Positions 34,601-44,928 of a DNA stretch of 64,000 nt are shown in pieces. The stretch is taken from assembly GCF_001949145.1 (NCBI RefSeq), contig NW_019091579.1, positions 136,256 to 200,255 of the forward strand, given 5' to 3'. Every line of letters starts with the position of its first letter. Positions within the stretch are counted from its first letter, which is position 1. Origin of the DNA: Acanthaster planci. Lineage: Eukaryota > Echinodermata > Asteroidea > Valvatida > Acanthasteridae. Made by a program: the position numbers and the translations under genes. A model generated the notes under the pieces. It saw only the letters and a program-made list of their open reading frames with translations. It made no database searches and was not told the DNA's origin.

Positions 34601-37600
34601 AGAATTATTAAGTACATGGTTTTCGTGAGGTGTGCCCCAACAGCCCTCATCTGTAAGTTTATGAAGGTGGGCGATAACTGATTTTTTACAGTTCATTGAG
34701 TGCACCTCGGCGGAGAGTTTCAGCCGGCCAATTGTTGTCAGGAGTAAAGAGAAACGTCCTTACGGGTACCGATCAAGCCTACCTGACGGCTGGCTCCTGT
34801 TGAGTGACTGCTCCTGCTGGAGTGCTCCAAACCCACCGGCCAGTCTACTCTTTGCCTTCAAAGACGATCCCAAGGCATGGCCGCAACGCAAGCTTACGCA
34901 CCTCAAGTAGGATAGAGTGAGATTTTGAATTCAAAACACATGTAGATGTTCCCAGATTGATGATAGCATTTGGCGTTTTATTTGGTCGAGTAATTAAACC
35001 ATATTTTCCTGTACCAAATGACTGGAAGGGGTGAATGAGTGAGTGAACATCATGATGCTCTCCTCCCAGAGGTTTTTCAAATTGTCTAGGAAGAAGCATA
35101 TGTCACCTTCGGCCATGTTAAAGATAAGCAATGAAGTCCTGGTGTCAGGAAGGGCTGAACTTTTGAAAGGGAAGGTCATCTCATGCTCCATGCCTACATT
35201 TGGCATGGTTGAAAATGCTAATTTAAGTAAGATTTTTGCAGATTTGCAAAGTTAATTACTGAGCTTGTCTTGAGGTCAATATTAGATCATATTATCTTTA
35301 ACAATGATCTATGCTCTCCATCAACTGGTAAAGCAAAGTTAAAACAGAGTGATAACATTCAATTTCCTTTTAGCTTGGACCCACCACAGTTGCGCATACA
35401 AGCTGATTCCTACAGGTCGAATTGTTAGGATCAAAAGCTGATACGAAATCAACCTCAATGCCAGACTGAAGCCACACATGAAATCAACCTCAATGCCAGA
35501 CTAAAGCCACACATGAAATCAACCTCGATGCCAGACTAAATTGACACGCAAGACACTCTGAGAAAAACAAGTCTTGGACAAGTTCGATCAACGGCCAATT
35601 TGTCAACCACGAGATGATTGTGCACAGTAACTCCCTGCATAAAATAAATGCTGGGTACTAGAAAAAAAATCGACCTACTGGTTGACAAATAGAACTTGGC
35701 CTAAGGCGTGGAACACTTTCACTTTGGTATTCCAGTGTTCTGACAATCAAGGATCGTTCATTGATATCATCATGGATCCAAAACGTACTCCATGCATTTT
35801 TATCCCCTGTCCTGTGTCTTTGAAAGTATGCAGATTTTCGATGATCGGGGCAACATTCTCAGCTTCAAGAAGTTTGGGCAAAGAAAGGAGCAAGATTCCA
35901 GCAAGGAGAGATATTTTTTGTCTTGCGAAGGGTATAAAATTGTCGGCACCAACAAGGAAAAGACAAAGTAAGAACCGGTTCTGGATTCATTGGCAGCGCT
36001 GTTGTCGAGACCTCATGAAACCATCAAATGACTTCAAAAAATCCTCACAAGACCAACACAAGCGCTCCAGTCTAAATTCAAGTCACAAACTATTCAAATG
36101 AACTGCAACAAAAACGTTCCTTTTCATTGTTCACCCTGTTACTTGTGACTGGCCTTATGACAGGTCTTGTGACTGGTCTTGTGAATGGTCTTCTGTCTGG
36201 TCTGCTGACTCAAATTGTGACCATGCTTGCCAAGAATGTGTAGAATCTGCTTGAAGAGCCAGGACTGAGCGTGACGAACCTTTGCATCCCCCTGGGCTGT
36301 AGTGATCATGAACCATACCCATTGATTTCCAGGGTCACAGTGTGCGACTTGGAGAAACAGACAGAGTGCTGGTCCACCGAGTTGACCAGTATACAGAAGC
36401 TGGATGTCGCCAAGGGCACCGTCTACGTCTCAACGCTAGAGGGCGTGTACGCGATGGACATTGAAGCATTGAAGCCACTTGTGATCGTTCATTTGAGCTC
36501 CAGCAGATTTTCCACACCACCCAATGACAATGGACTTCTCTTGTATCTCCCCGCTGGGAGTGCAGGTAAGTCAATTCACAGTGCCATCCCATCTGATGAC
36601 TATCGTCCAGTTTTAAATACGCTGGTTTTGAACCGCTCTGTTGCACTTCTGTTCCCATTTATAATTAATCTTATCATTAAAAAAAGTCCATCAAAATCCA
36701 ATATTCATGTTTGTTGGACAGTGCTGTCCACAAATTCTTAGCCCATTGTTTAAAGGGCGCTTTCTTTTCATTTGCCAGCAGGAAAGCGTGTGAAATCAGT
36801 CTGTTCCTTTATCACCCAGCTTACAGCCGCCCACATAAGATCATTTGCTCTTGACAATACATGTCGATATTTACTCTTTGCATGCTGCCCCCGTAGGCAT
36901 GCAGAGCCTCCATCTGGCAGCTTTACACAATAAGTATAGCCGGTTCAGTGATTCCCGTGTATGTTGAGTAGTACTTTTGCTCGTACTGCGTTAGTTCTTA
37001 TACCATGCCATTGGACAGTATTTGGAAAAGCTACGTTGACCCGATTCTGATGCGATTGTACAAACTGCCAGTTCAAGGCTCTGCATGCCTATAGTGCTGT
37101 GATGCAAAGAGCACATTAGAATGGGAAAACTGTCCAACTCAGAGGTGTTTATATGCGATTAGTACTCAGATGCCCAATATATTGCCATGTCTGTTTCCCT
37201 AGACAACCCCAAAGTGCTGAGCACAACTGAGATAATGGCAAGGAGTGATGGGACTGAACAGTACAGTGCAACTTTCTATGGCATGGACAATCATGTACTT
37301 GTACTAAGAAGACGCAGAATGGAGTAAGTAGTGCAAACAGTTGTCAGATGTTATCAAGATTGTGCTGGAACAAGTTTCAGTTTTCACACCCAGCAAAATT
37401 GCCCAATTCACTCAAAATCTGTCGGCATGTAATCAACTTGAAGATTTCACCGATCCCGTCATTGTTTTTACCCTCCAAAAAAAGTCAAGTCGGATTTGAT
37501 GAATTGAGTATCAATTACATGAATTAATGTTCATAATATCACATGCTGCTAGTACAACCTCAGAGATGTGGATTTTGGCAACTTGGTGTAGCTTGGGAAC

Positions 37601-38570
37601 TCGGTCAGCAGGTGACAATCTACCGGTAGTTTGTTTTCCTCAACCTTCCACAGTGAGGGTGAACTTCTTGAAGGGGAGCAGAAGCCAGATGTCTTGGAAG
37701 TGAAGGATGTGATGGTACCAGGGAGGCCTAAGGAGCTATGCTATCTTGGCGAACAAGGTTAATGTTCAAACCTCTTGCCAGAAATGACAGACGTTCAACC
37801 CTGTTGCTTCTGATACAGAGTGTTTATGTACTTGCATGCATTTCGTAGGAATATTGTTCACTGAGGACAAACTTCCGTTTGAAATCTAGCCTCATTTCAT
37901 CCACTTTCATGTATGAAACTTGAGGAATGACAAACCCTTAGCCCACCAGCTGTCCTGGATTTTGCAACTCTCAGTGTGATTTTTAGGCACCCATTTCAGT
38001 TAATGGTCAATGATATTAATTTGGCTTTACGTCAGGGATGTTCACTTTATACCGAGTTTTGCTCATACACCGATGTACGTATTCACACTGTATTCTCAAA
38101 ATGGTCCGAGAGATGCCAGAAAACAATCACAAACATACTCAGGTGGGATAGGAACCCACAACTTCCTGCTCGATAACAGCTAAGAAGCCTTCAGCGTGGT
38201 TTTGGAATGCCAGGTCACAAATTTCCAATTCTCATGTAATTGAGGCATCAGTTCTGATAAACAACGTCCAGTGATATCTGATGATTATTGTACATCCACA
38301 GCGGGCTTTATCGTCTCAGCTACGATCTCCAGCAGTGACGAGACCAGTGCTTACTACCGAGAGAGCCTCTACTGGTTTGACATGGCCGGCGACATCATTG
38401 CCATCCATCCGTTCATAGGTGGGGGCCATCACAGTTTCCTACCGGTCTACCTGAGAGACCCAGGAGGAGACGGGGAGGGGAAGGCAGACGACAGGGACTT
38501 GTATCTGTACTTTGCCGATGGCCTAGGTGCACTGTGTTGCATCAAGCTGGATATTTATCAGTATCGCTAG
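22133..38570 (+). CDS. Copy B of the duplicated gene, 20 coding exons, exon 16 disturbed
   Basis: Seen: exons 22133-22640, 23101-23333, 23938-24079, 24881-25013, 25552-25670, 25950-26169, 27502-27710, 28876-29062, 29836-30033, 30792-30938, 31488-31546, 32635-32933, 33059-33163, 33820-34041, 34692-34906, 35827(or 35736)-35967, 36333-36565, 37203-37323, 37654-37757, 38302-38570. All have AG/GT borders, and phases match copy A except at exon 16. The start is the ATG at 22133, just after GTGCAG/CT. The upstream in-frame TTG that matches the ATG at 20559 in copy A is not a start. Exon 16 read from the acceptor equivalent to copy A is frameshifted; a downstream acceptor at 35826 would restore frame but drop about 30 residues. 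Copy B may therefore be functional with a shorter exon, or a young pseudogene. All other exons are open, which argues for recent or present selection. Confidence 0.75.
26424..27316. other. Assembly gap (893 N) in intron 6 of copy B
   Basis: The left edge has CAACCCTAACCTTCCCCAAG and the right edge has GTGGAAGGTTAGGGCC, which are inverted relative to each other. The gap may therefore lie inside a foldback element that blocked assembly. No exon is missing here, since exons 6 and 7 lie outside and join in frame. Confidence 0.85.
31963..32058. repeat. Long near-perfect hairpin (38-bp arms, 20-nt loop)
   Basis: The left arm 31963-32000 and right arm 32021-32058 are reverse complements apart from about three positions; the core TTTGCCCTTACCCAACGTA is identical. 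It lies in intron 11 of copy B, on the same strand as the gene. It could be a very short foldback transposon or a microRNA-like precursor. No equivalent was noticed in intron 11 of copy A. Confidence 0.85.
33172..33345 (+). repeat. Dispersed element with GTCTTGTG-type array (copy 1)
   Basis: Starts TATCGAGACCTCAAGACCATC and continues through TTCACCCTGTTACTTGCTAC to an array of GGTCTTGTGTCTGGTCTTG. Same family as 35985-36230, 43640-43760 and 53220-53400. Lies in intron 13 of copy B. Confidence 0.6.
35442..35548 (+). repeat. 35-bp tandem repeat, three units
   Basis: GAAATCAACCTCAATGCCAG recurs three times at about 35-bp spacing in intron 15 of copy B, with variants (CTCGATGCC in the last). Intron 15 of copy A has a single related unit around 7700-7730 in inverted orientation. 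Expansion thus took place in copy B after the duplication. Confidence 0.85.
35736..35967 (+). CDS. Copy B exon 16 with 5-bp tandem duplication
   Basis: The last 47 codons (MQIFDDRGNILSF to NKEKTK) match copy A closely. Upstream, the match to copy A runs in a different frame (TPCIFIPC against PNFVYFISC). The break is at CCTGT repeated at 35806-35810 and 35811-35815. In the downstream frame a TGA occurs further 5', at about 35762-35764. The stretch before 35827 is pyrimidine-rich and ends GAAAG, so it could now work as a splice acceptor, giving a 141-nt exon in the right phase (1+138+2). Which acceptor is used cannot be told from sequence. Confidence 0.55.
35985..36230 (+). repeat. Dispersed element with GTCTTGTG-type array (copy 2)
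   Basis: TGTCGAGACCTCATGAAACC, then TTCACCCTGTTACTTGTGAC, then about five units of roughly 12 bp of the form GGTCTTGTGACT. Layout matches the element at 33172-33345. Lies in intron 16 of copy B. Confidence 0.65.
36333..38570 (+). CDS. Copy B exons 17-20, beta-rich C-terminal region
   Basis: Exons 36333-36565, 37203-37323, 37654-37757 and 38302-38570 have exactly the same lengths as in copy A (233, 121, 104, 269 nt). Peptides include VTVCDLEKQTECWS, GTVYVSTLEGVYAMDI, MDNHVLVLRRRRME and ESLYWFDMAGDIIAIHPF. Equal exon lengths and mostly conservative differences show that this part stayed under coding constraint after duplication, despite the damage in exon 16. Confidence 0.75.
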
Positions 38571-40409
38571 AAACAACCCGACTTTTCAGGCCATTTTAAG
38601 CTTCATGGGGTGGGGGAATTTGGAAGTTTTAGATATTACAAGACGAGAAATTTTATTTAGTGGTTGTCAAGTGAGGGGTGTACATTCCAACAGAAGTTGG
38701 TCATACATGGGGTGTTATTCCACAAAAAGGAAGTCATGAGTGTGCAAAAGTGCACTTTCGCTTGTTCCTGCACTGAGTGGATTATGCAAATTAGAATTTT
38801 CTTCATTATTTTACTGTTCTTCAGTTGATTTGAAAGTCAGGAAAACTTCCGTCATAAACACTCGAGGTTAGATGTGCAACATTCAAGCATTGTGCCATAA
38901 TGTTTATTCATACATACCATAATGAGGCTTTCAACAAAGTGGAAACGGGTATTTCTAAACTCATTTTACTCAAATCACAGAATTTGAGCCCACGGCCGGT
39001 ACCCAATACCGCATCATTATTGAAATTGAGAAAAAACACAAATCTTAGTATCATGAAATGATGGCAGTGTTTCAACCCACAACTGAGTCAGAAGGTGTTG
39101 CATGCCTTGAATATAATGCCTTAAAAGGATATAACCCGACTGACCGGTACCTTGCAATCATGTTGTGAATACAGTAGCTGTAACAGGTGTTTGTTGTACC
39201 TTTCTTCCCAGAAAAATTTCATTCTTTATTTGTAACGAGATGTTTGATAGTCAACCTAACTATGATCGTTTTTGTGTACGTATATTTGAAACATTGACAA
39301 AAAAATTTAATTTATAAATATGCTGAGCAAAGGTAGAGGCAGGGGTGTACATAACAATATAGAAATGCATTTTTGTTGAAGAATTTCCTTGAGAAATTTG
39401 TCTTTGGTATTGCAATTACTGCTTATCAGACAGTCATGACATTTTGTGAAATGAAGTATACCTTTACAAGCTATGCATGTATCTATTTTTAATAGTGTTT
39501 GATTTCTATAAGGATTTAGTCACAGGCTTAATGACTGTTTATCAGGTGTAATATTTTTAGGAAATGTTCTGGAAATTATTTTTGATAATTGAAAAGAAAT
39601 GAAGTGCACGTGTATAAAGTTAATCAGTTTGTAATAAGCAACTCAGAGAACTTACAGTGTATATATTTGTGGATATCATATACTCGGTTTCAAACAGATG
39701 TACATGTACAGTTTAAACAGATATGTATGTGTTAAGGTTTCAAAAGTTGAAGTGTTTGGAGTGTGTGGGTGTTGATTATGAAATATATTGTTAACTTTAA
39801 CCAGGAATGTATCGTATTATACAAATTAAAAAGTATGGGATCATACCAAGAAAGTCTCCAGAGATTCTTAAATTTCTAACACAGGCACAGTGCATTTAAA
39901 TTTTGAATTTGTTAAACCTAGCCCATCCTTTAAATTTTGAATTTGTTAACCCTAACGCTGTCCTTTTAATATATTTTTATATTGTTAGTAGTGCTGCATC
40001 TAATTTAAATGAGTTCAAATTTGGTTTCCACAAAAAAGAAAGCACTCTTTCAGACACATGTAAACACAAATGTGACCTGCTCTGCAAGAGATGTTTTAAG
40101 TTGCGCAATTCAAAAATATTTTGAGGCAAATTGCTGACAACAAAGCCTCTGTTGCTTAGGAAAACCAAGAGAGTGTCTCAGTTAAGTTAACTATTTCTGT
40201 TCGTTATATTTTAAGGGTATTACATGTATCTCAAAAAGCATGTGTGATAAAATGAAATTATATGAATATGCAAATGGCAAATAATTCCAAAACGTAAAAT
40301 GCTACTGGAATGATTTATATGTCAAATGAAAACTTGGGATGTGAGCAATATACATGTAGTTATATATATAACTCGAATTCCAAAACAAGGTGACATAATA
40401 CACATTTAT

Positions 40410-40517
40410 GCAGAGCCGGTCACACAAATGCAAATTGTCCTGACCGCAGAGCCGGTCACACAAATGCAAACTGTCCTGACCGCAGAGCCGGTCACACAAA
40501 TCCAAATTGTCCTTACC
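40410..40517 (+). repeat. 36-bp tandem repeat, three units
   Basis: Units start at 40410, 40446 and 40482 with GCAGAGCCGGTCACACAAAT, and differ at only a few positions (GCAAATTGTCC, GCAAACTGTCC, CCAAATTGTCC). There are no spacers between units. The repeat gives an open frame of 12-residue periods, but no gene context supports translation. Confidence 0.95.
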
Positions 40518-40879
40518 TTGTAAAACTTATTGTCTTTAGTATCAAAATCGTGTGGGTTATTTTGGGTAGATTCCAGCAACCTTCCATATGTCCAAGTCTT
40601 AGTGTTAAGTGCAAATAAGGCTTTGAGGGCAGAATGGTTACTTCAGATTTATGCCTATTTAACATATCCCCAAAAGGGGCAATTTACCCAAATCTAGACA
40701 GGGAAAATTTTGGTGGAATAAAATCTGAAATCTGAGTGCAACAGGCATGAGATTGTTCAAACATTTGTTTAAATTCAGTCATTTTGAATCTGATATCATT
40801 ATCTGTATAGGGAGAAATACACCTTTCAGACTTTTATGCAGTTTCAGATAGTGTCTGGAACTGATAACCTCATCCCCGG

Positions 40880-41145
40880 TCCAATTTCACAGCGCCGCTG
40901 AACATGTGGTTTTACACTAACTGAGGCTCCACTTATTTCATGGAGACCATGAGCACTAAACCCGGCAGAAGAAAAAACATTTTATACTCGACTTAGTGAC
41001 ATTACAATGGGAATCTTTATGTGCTGTGTGCATAAGCACAACCCCGCTAAGCAATGTCGTGAAATACTGCTTACAGTAAGCAATGTCTGCTGCAGTAAGT
41101 ACAACTTGTGCTGTTGAGTAGCTCTGTGAAACTGGGCCTAGGTAT
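40880..41145. mobile_element. TIR element, family 'GGNCCAATTTCAN', copy 1
   Basis: The left end CCGGTCCAATTTCACAGCGC and right end TAGCTCTGTGAAACTGGGCC are inverted repeats. Inside are AGGCTCCACTTATTTCATGG and several TAAGCA motifs. The element at 46792-47090 has the same ends and internal order. Length is about 265 bp, non-coding. Confidence 0.6.
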
Positions 41146-42149
41146 TTATTCATTTGGCATAATAACATCTTGATTACAACGGGGGAGGGGGGAATCAGAC
41201 ATGAGTTTAATGTGGGAGGTGCCAGGAAATTTCATGATCTGACTTGGAATGACCTTGCTTTTTCACACGTTCTTGAATAATATCTTATAATAATTTTATT
41301 TCTTTTTTCCTAAAATGGAATCTGCTAGAGGGAGGACTTTTATCAAGGATATGAAGCGCAGAACTGCTTAGGAAAATCATAAGCTCCGAAAATTAGAAGT
41401 GCTTGTATTGAGCAGTATTAACCAATGAAAATTTCAGCACAAACCCTGCACTGACAAGGACATCCATGAAATGGAAGCCAACTCATGGTGAGTTATATGA
41501 CCCCTTCAAATAATAAATGAAGAACTCACAACCTAAAACAACTCGAGTTTAACATTTGATGGCTGGATTTTGTTGGCCAATTTTGATGGCATAAAACAGA
41601 GAATTTCAGAGCTCTGTCAGATGAGGACTGCGTCCAAAAGACAAAAAGAGACGACTATGTAAAACATTCTTAAATTGATTTCCTCATTACGGGTGTTGAG
41701 TGTGGGCAGATAAAACTCCACTCCCCCCCCCAAAAAAAACAATTTAGCACCAATCATCCAAATTTTATTTGTTTGCTACAATGTCAGACACTGCTACCAT
41801 GAAAATGGGCTGTACATACATCCTGACTATTTTTATTTTCTTGCCTACCAAAAATGGGCCAAAGGCATGGCAATAATTGTGATAAGTCCCCACAAGTGGG
41901 TGGCCTTCCATTTTGCTGAGGCCGAGTCAGTTCAAATAATTGAAAATGAGAATATTTCACCTTCCATTCGAATGGATGTTGACATAATCGCTTACGCCAT
42001 GTTCCTCCAAGAGTGGAAACAAAATACTATGAGGTCTGTCTTGTTGAGTTTCAGGACAGACGACTGGGAGCTGATCGAAAATCGCAGTATTTGAATAATT
42101 GACACAGCACTACATCCTAGGTGGCCTCTTTTCCATCAGGTCACAGGTG

Positions 42150-44928
42150 TCACCTGTTGACAACGGGATCGGTGGGTAAGGGACTGTCTTCACAGGCTCG
42201 CTTGGTGTTGGTCTGGCAGCGGCAGCCGCAGCCCGTTGGGCAGACATCTTCTGTCTTGAACCACTCCAGCATGTGGCTGGTATGACCCCCGTGGCCGCAG
42301 GCCAGGCAAAAACTTGAAGAACCTGTAGGAAGTCGGATGGAAAGTTTGTTTGTTTAATTTTGGATTACTCAAGAGGGCATTTACATTTTGCGTGCGGCAC
42401 ATGCGTCAATAAGTGGCACGTTGTTATCTTTCAGAATCTCACACCCTCTTGACTGCCTTCAGTCAGCTTAGACACGGGGAAGTTTTGAGCACTTCCCTCC
42501 AGATGACATCTACACACACAGAAATTCCCTATGTCTTAACATGAAGGACATTTAAACATTCTGGTTATTTCTCTGTGCAGTGCCAAGTGACACCTACGCC
42601 TTTCGTGGGGTCTAGGCCACAGGGACATGTAAACAAGCCATACAATTAGAAAGAAAGCTGCTCTTCTTCCAAAATACGGTTGACAGACCCTCTGTTCCTC
42701 AAAGCAAAATTGCATTTTAATTCAGATAAATGTCTCATGCTATTGTCCAAATTTTATCAATGACTGACAATACAAAGGCAAGACACCTGCTAAATGTGGT
42801 ATTCCTATTAAAATTTCCTGTCAATGAAGTATGATGGATGTATAACTAATCTGGGAGAAACCTTGGATCCTACAGTTCTCAGAGGGTTTATTCACAAGAT
42901 GGCCATAATGGATCATGCTTCCCTGAATTCATTTTATTTACTGATCACTCCAAAATGGGAGGGTGCCAGACTATTTTGCGATGATGACAGGTATGGCCTC
43001 ACATTGAGAAATATTTTTAATATAAGCAATAAAGGTGACATGGATTTTTACCACTCATCATACACAAAAATGGAAATCTGTATTTTAAATTTGCCCAAAT
43101 TGCATCGTCTAAATTCCCGCTGTACTGAGTTTTAAGAAAATTGTTCAGTGGGATAATCTCGATCTTGATTCAAGACAGTCGACTTGTGAATAAGGCTTAT
43201 TTGACTTAAAGGTGTACCTTTGACGGCTGTGTGGCAAATGGCACATTGGAAGCTGTAACTCTGGCAGTGCTCACACTGGACCTTGTAGGAACGTTTGTGG
43301 CATTTTTGACAGAATACTCCAAAATCAGAAAATGCTGTGTGCAAAAAAAACCAAATTGATGAAAACAAGACGAAAAATGAAGTATGCTCCTACATGCAAA
43401 ATTCAGTGGACTCTATCTTTGTCTACTGTCAGTCTGTGTATTTGTCTATTTGTCTGTATGGTGTGCGTTTTAAAGTCTATCAACCGTATACGAATAAAAT
43501 GGGATAGGTCACATCCATACAGAGAATTCTGTATGTCGACAACAGCTACTTTTTGCACATGTGCATGACTAGAGGCAAGTTATGCATAAATCTCAAAGGA
43601 TTTAAAACAATTTTTAAGCTGCTATTACAATTCGAATTAAAACTTGGATGGACTTGTGACTGGACTTGTGACTGGACTTGGGACTATGGACTTGTGACTG
43701 GACTGGGTGGTATGGACTTGGTGGTATGGACTTGTGACTGGACTTGTGATGGACTCAACTCCAACACTGCTTCTACATGTACATATGCTTTATGGCAAGA
43801 TACGTGGGTCTACTCACAAAGATCACTGTCACCAAGAGATGGGCAAGAGAGATAGTTGAGAACCTGAGCTCGCTCGTTGAGCAGTTTACACCTGTACAGA
43901 ATGTCAGCATAGCTCTTCTTGAAAGCGTCAAACTGGGCTGTTAGACAAGGCTCCAATAATCTGTCAAAAACATTTGTAAAAAGTGAGTCAGTAGACTTTT
44001 AACCACTTGCTGCTGGGTGGATTTTTCTTGAGCAACACAAGATACCGGGTCCTTTTCAAGATTTTCCGTTTTCAAAATTCTTCAAAACTTCGTCATTTCA
44101 TTTAATGGCTGTTTATACCCACATGAAGGACTCTTTGGGCACTACTCTAAAGAGGACAGGTAACCTTCATTGACTCCTGAATATTTCAGCCAGGCCTGCA
44201 GCCTTGGAAAAAGAGCCCAGATTCTGCAGTGTTACGTAAGATTCTTTTGTTCCCGAAACCGGCAGAGTGCACTGCTGACCTCTTTTCAATAGGGGCCAGA
44301 TAGCATTGCTGTGTGGTTCATCGCTGCGGTGGTGGAGAGTTTTTGTCCCCGTTGGTAATCTGCTCGCTCTAAATGTCTCAAACCGTGGTATACTGCTTCA
44401 AAACAAGGCTGGATTATCTCAACTATTGAGAGCGAAAATATGTCCGTAATGCCCAGCAGCTCAGTCTTTTGTGCTGAGCACGGTCTGTTGTTATAAGGCC
44501 CAACTCTTTTGTCCCAGTTCTGGGCTCCCCGGCTCTGCATATAAAGCCTTTGTACTCGAAAACAGGTCGCCCGGCAGGAAGTGGTTAAACACACATAAAA
44601 ATCCCCACCAAATATCCAAGGACACCAAGGATGTCATTCCAGCTACATTACAACATTGTAATTTGTTTTCATGGAAGTTTATGATAGAGAAGGAAGGAGG
44701 TAGATTCTGTCCCTGTCCCAAGATTTCAGCTGTCCAAAACCCATTCTTTCCTTCACGTTGTCCTCACTTGGTGCTGTGTTGGTGTTGCTCTTTCTCAATC
44801 TGCTCTGGGTCTCTGTTTTCGCCGAAGCGGTAGTCGTCGGGGGACTCGGAGAAGCTCATCGACGGCGTTGGCTTCTCATTGGGCCAGTCCTTGGTGAAGA
44901 TGGGATCTGTTCTGTCAGTCACAAGATA
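42150..44928 (-). CDS. WDR59: WDR59 C-terminal zinc-binding exons
   Basis: Exons 44928-44768, 43960-43818, 43334-43218 and 42322-42150. The third gives CQKCHKRSYKVQCEHC then FQCAICHTAVKG. The last gives FCLACGHGGHTSHMLEWF, then CPTGCGCRC, and ends after a short tail PTDPVVNR. The cysteines and histidines keep the spacing of the WDR59 C-terminal RING-like domain, which in this family holds the complex together rather than acting as a ligase. The tail after the last CxC is about 25 residues, longer than in vertebrates. Confidence 0.92.

Larger units (their letters stand above)
38571..42149. other. Intergenic region between copy B and WDR59
   Basis: AT-rich sequence with no convincing exon. It probably includes the 3' UTR of copy B on the left. 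It contains a 36-bp tandem repeat (40410-40517) and a TIR element (40880-41145). Two AATAAA signals on the minus strand (41837-41832 and 41769-41764) lie 313 and 381 nt past the WDR59 stop codon and probably serve its polyadenylation. The two genes are thus convergent. Confidence 0.5.

Noticed and set aside
40410-40517. CRISPR-like direct repeats of 36 bp
   Set aside because: The units are contiguous with no spacers and the genome is clearly eukaryotic; it is a plain tandem repeat.
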